Below, in pieces: positions 61,466-64,000 of a stretch of 64,000 nt of DNA. The notes below the pieces were generated by a model. The model had not been told where the DNA came from. It saw only the letters and a program-made list of their open reading frames with translations, and ran no database searches. Within the stretch, counting starts at the first letter, position 1; each line of letters starts with the position of its first letter. The stretch is from positions 3,416,001 through 3,480,000 of the forward strand of contig NC_084790.1 in assembly GCF_028858725.1 (NCBI RefSeq), given 5' to 3'. Made by a program: the position numbers and the translations under genes. This DNA is from Colius striatus. Lineage: Eukaryota; Chordata; Aves; Coliiformes; Coliidae.

Positions 61466-62481
61466 TTTCTCCGGACCACCACTGACCTCAGTGAGGACAA
61501 CCCATGAGTTCTGCACTTTTGAATCACCCTGGTGAAGCTGAGGAAATGAAGATGAGGAGAAAGCACATTCCTTGGAGCTACACGTCCCGGCCGCCCCCGT
61601 GCTGCTTTGCCTTTGCCATCCACACCTGGGGAGGATGAGCAGAAAGTGGGCGTCTGCTGGCTCCGTGCCCTGTCTCCCGGTGCTCACGCGACAAGAAGAT
61701 GCTGCTGCCAAGAGGCTGAGCCTGTCCTCTGGCCAGAGAAAACACAGTGGAGACTCCAGTTTTCCAGTTAAGTCGTACAGGCTTGTCTCCATTCACCACT
61801 GGCAAATGAGAACATGGGTAAGCTGTGCTTCTCCGCAGCAGCCAACTCCTGATACTCCAAGGACACATCCCACTCCTGTATCATTTCCAGCTTTCTTCAG
61901 ATAGAAGGGAGGGAATCATGCTCTCTAAAGCTCCTTAGAAATGTACCTTTGTTGCTTATTCCCATACTCTTTCCCCCCCTCCTTTGGCAAATGATCTAAG
62001 GAAGAACTTGGCTGTTGGGAAGGGGTTGTTGGGGCCTGTCTGCGAAGACAGTCAAACAATTCACCATGTACACACATGAGAAATATCTTCTCCTCCACGC
62101 CCTGCATTATTAGATAGTGACACTCAGATTTGTGGTTCCTGCCCATGACGCAGGTCAGCACAGAGAACAGGCAGCAGGGCTTGACCATGCCCCGTGCACT
62201 CATTTTTTGAGCCTTTTTTGCCCTTCAGAGGCAACCAGCATCCCTCCTGAAGCCCTGTTTACACAGCAGCTGTGAACTCCAAACTCACACCAGAGCTCTC
62301 CTCACTAGTCACAGCTGGCTGAGGTGTTCATCATAGAAAACATCCTTAACATTAGCTGCTGAGCTATGTAACTGCCAGCTTTATGCTTTTGTTCACAATG
62401 CTTAGAGACTGGGAGGTTTTTCCTTACATCCTTCCACATCCTTCCTTACATCCTTCCACATTTTTTTCCTGGAGCATCTCA
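61466..62481. other. Intergenic, no gene recognised
   Basis: Unique sequence with a short imperfect duplication of cttacatccttccacat at about 62425-62461. Confidence 0.55.
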
Positions 62482-62585
62482 TCATAGAATCATAGTATCA
62501 CAGAATGGTGGGGGTTGGATGGGACCTTTAGTGTTCATCTAGTCCAATCCCCCTGCAGAAGCAGGTCCACCTAGATCAGGTTAAG
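62482..62585 (-). mobile_element. CR1 LINE terminal fragment
   Basis: About 100 bases of minus-orientation CR1 3' end (atcatagaatcatagtatc, gttcatctagtccaatcccc). Too short for subfamily assignment. Confidence 0.85.
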
Positions 62586-63252
62586 ATCATTGTTAAGTTA
62601 TACCAGCTAGTAGCCATACCATCCCTTTTCTGACTGGTTTTCTGGGCTCTCATTCACAAAAAACACCACCAAACGTCAACTGAAAGAGCCCTGAAGCATA
62701 AACTCGCTTTTCATTGCATTTTCATTACAGAACATCTTCCTCTAAAAGACTGGGCTTGTATTTCCAGGACTGGTAGCCAAGGGACTGGTAACCAAGTTCC
62801 TTCTAGCACCCCTGCACTCATGAGACCATAGATGGGGATTCAGGGCTTCACGACCCTGCTGTTGTCCCTGTATGTGCTGTGAGTACAGCCTAAGTAGTGA
62901 CAGTGAACTGCAGTAGCTGGGACAAAAAGACACAGCAAAAGGGATGCTGGCTTACACGATCAAAACTCTGCCCAAACAGCTCTGTTCCAGAGCTAACAGT
63001 ACAAAGCAGTATTAAAATATAGCCCTGAGCAAGGAGCCTCCTCCTTTGAATCACACCTGCCTATTTACTTGGAAACGGAAGAAGCATAAAGGTGCCCTTT
63101 GTGAGAGAAAATTTTCTGGTGGGATATGACAAAAAGCAAAGTAGAACAAAGGCGAAAGTGACGATTCTGGAAATTGGCTCAGATTTTAGGAGTGATGAAT
63201 ATCATCGGGAATGCAACAGGGGAAAAAAAAAACCAACCCAGGAGCAAGTGCT
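62586..63252. other. Upstream flank of the second keratin gene
   Basis: From about 63000 this flank is recognisably but loosely similar to the flank before the first keratin gene (for example ggtgggat.tgacaaaa), so the duplication extends here with much greater divergence than in exon 1. Confidence 0.6.
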
Positions 63253-63273
63253 GGCAACGCCTCCTGCCTGGGC

Positions 63274-63279
63274 TATAAA
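63274..63279 (+). promoter_or_regulatory. TATA box of the second keratin gene
   Basis: TATAAA 97 bases before the ATG, in the same context as 52191-52196. Confidence 0.85.
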
Positions 63280-63370
63280 GGGCTCCAGGCCAGGGGGAGC
63301 GAGCACTGTGCTGCCTGCGCTGCCGAGCCGGGTGTCTCTCGCAGCCCTCCAGCCTCCGCCAGCCTTCGCC

Positions 63371-63886
63371 ATGAGCACCACTGTCAGGCAATACTCGTCC
63401 TCCACCTCCCTCAAGGGAGGCTTGGGTGGGCTGGGTGGAGGCTCCAGCAGGCTTTCGTCCTCCGTGCGCCTGGGGGGAGGAGGGTACAGAGCCCCCAGCG
63501 TCCACGGAGGCTCTGGCAGCTACTCGGTGTCTTCACGCGTGGTGTCGGGGCTGGGAAGCGGCTACGGGGGCAGCTACTGCAGCAGCGTTGGAGGGGGCCT
63601 GGGAGCTGGCTTTGGGGGTAGCTATGGGTCTGGCTTTGGTGCTGGCTTTGGTGCTGGCTTTGGAGGAGGCTTTGGAGGTGGCGATGGCATCCTGCTGGCT
63701 GGCGAAAAGGAGACGATGCAGAACCTCAACGACCGTCTGGCTGCCTACCTGGACAAAGTGCGTGCCCTGGAGGAGGCCAACACCGACCTGGAGGTCAAGA
63801 TCAGGGAGTGGTACAAGAAGCAGGGACCTGGTCCGGAGCGTGACTACAGCCCCTACTACAGGACGATCGAGGAGCTCAGGAACAAG
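63371..63886 (+). CDS. Type I keratin, exon 1 of a second gene (runs off the window)
   Basis: A 516-nt first exon encodes 172 residues: Gly/Ser-rich head, helix-initiation motif [20 protein letters not shown] and the start of coil 1, ending at a GTAGGA donor. Compared with the exon at 52288 I count six base differences: four silent, and two that change Asp-Asp to Glu-Glu in TIEELRNK. The remaining exons lie beyond the window end, so the identity of the gene (a KRT17-like duplicate, or another type I keratin with a converted exon 1) cannot be decided from this window. It looks intact as far as visible. Confidence 0.92.
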
Positions 63887-64000
63887 GTAGGATGTGGTGA
63901 TCACTGAGACATGTTCATTAAGGACCCTTTTAAAAAGGTGACTCTGTTCCTAAAAGCTGAAGGTTAGACTATTAACAAATGGCAGGTAATTGGTCTGAGA
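63887..64000 (+). other. Intron 1 of the second keratin gene
   Basis: Only the first 14 bases match intron 1 of the other keratin; after 63900 the sequences are unrelated to the eye. Confidence 0.8.

Overview
The window is vertebrate and almost certainly avian nuclear DNA, from a non-galliform bird. It carries about 19 CR1 LINE 3' ends, two solo LTRs of an avian ERVL-type family, and a gastrin whose C-terminus has the bird-type Tyr-Pro-Asp-Trp-Met-Asp-Phe-Gly-Arg-Arg form. The gene order HAP1 - GAST - EIF1 - KRT17 - further type I keratins, with these relative orientations, is the order I know from the human 17q21.2 keratin region read in reverse. All gene models below were built by hand from reading frames and splice signals; no alignment was run.

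Layout. 1-3.2 kb: possible poly(A) end of an upstream gene (JUP expected from synteny), then a 7-copy 114-bp minisatellite. 3.2-17.9 kb, + strand: HAP1, a TRAK/Milton-family dynein-kinesin adaptor. It has a CpG-island region at 3.2-3.7 kb, a TRAK-type N-terminal exon at 6852-7043, and a second TATA promoter with a different first exon at 10276-10372; both exons fit in phase onto the same downstream exons. 18-19.2 kb: a minus-strand CR1 split by a 455-bp insertion. 19.3-22.2 kb, - strand: gastrin, two coding exons plus a likely distal noncoding exon with its own TATA-like box. 22.3-25.2 kb: degenerate alternating purine-pyrimidine (CA/TA-rich) DNA interrupted by CR1s. 27.2-29.1 kb, - strand: EIF1, four exons, complete, with a CpG island, TATA box and CRE. 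29.5-52 kb: a gene-poor stretch with CR1s, one complete solo LTR, a 30-bp minisatellite of over 50 units, and a CTCF-consensus site at 45.5 kb. 52.2-57.8 kb, + strand: a complete eight-exon type I keratin (KRT17-like). 63.3 kb to the window end: the first exon of a second type I keratin, nearly identical to the first one in promoter and exon 1 but not beyond.

Function. The genes share a neighbourhood, not a pathway: a neuronal/endocrine trafficking adaptor (HAP1), a gut peptide hormone (GAST), a start-codon-selection factor (EIF1) and epithelial intermediate-filament genes. The most notable signals are the two alternative HAP1 N-termini, the TRAK-like full-length bird HAP1, the sharp high-identity tract shared by the two keratin first exons (gene conversion is likely), and the CTCF-type site between EIF1 and the keratin block. 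I saw no evidence of a wholly new biological system.
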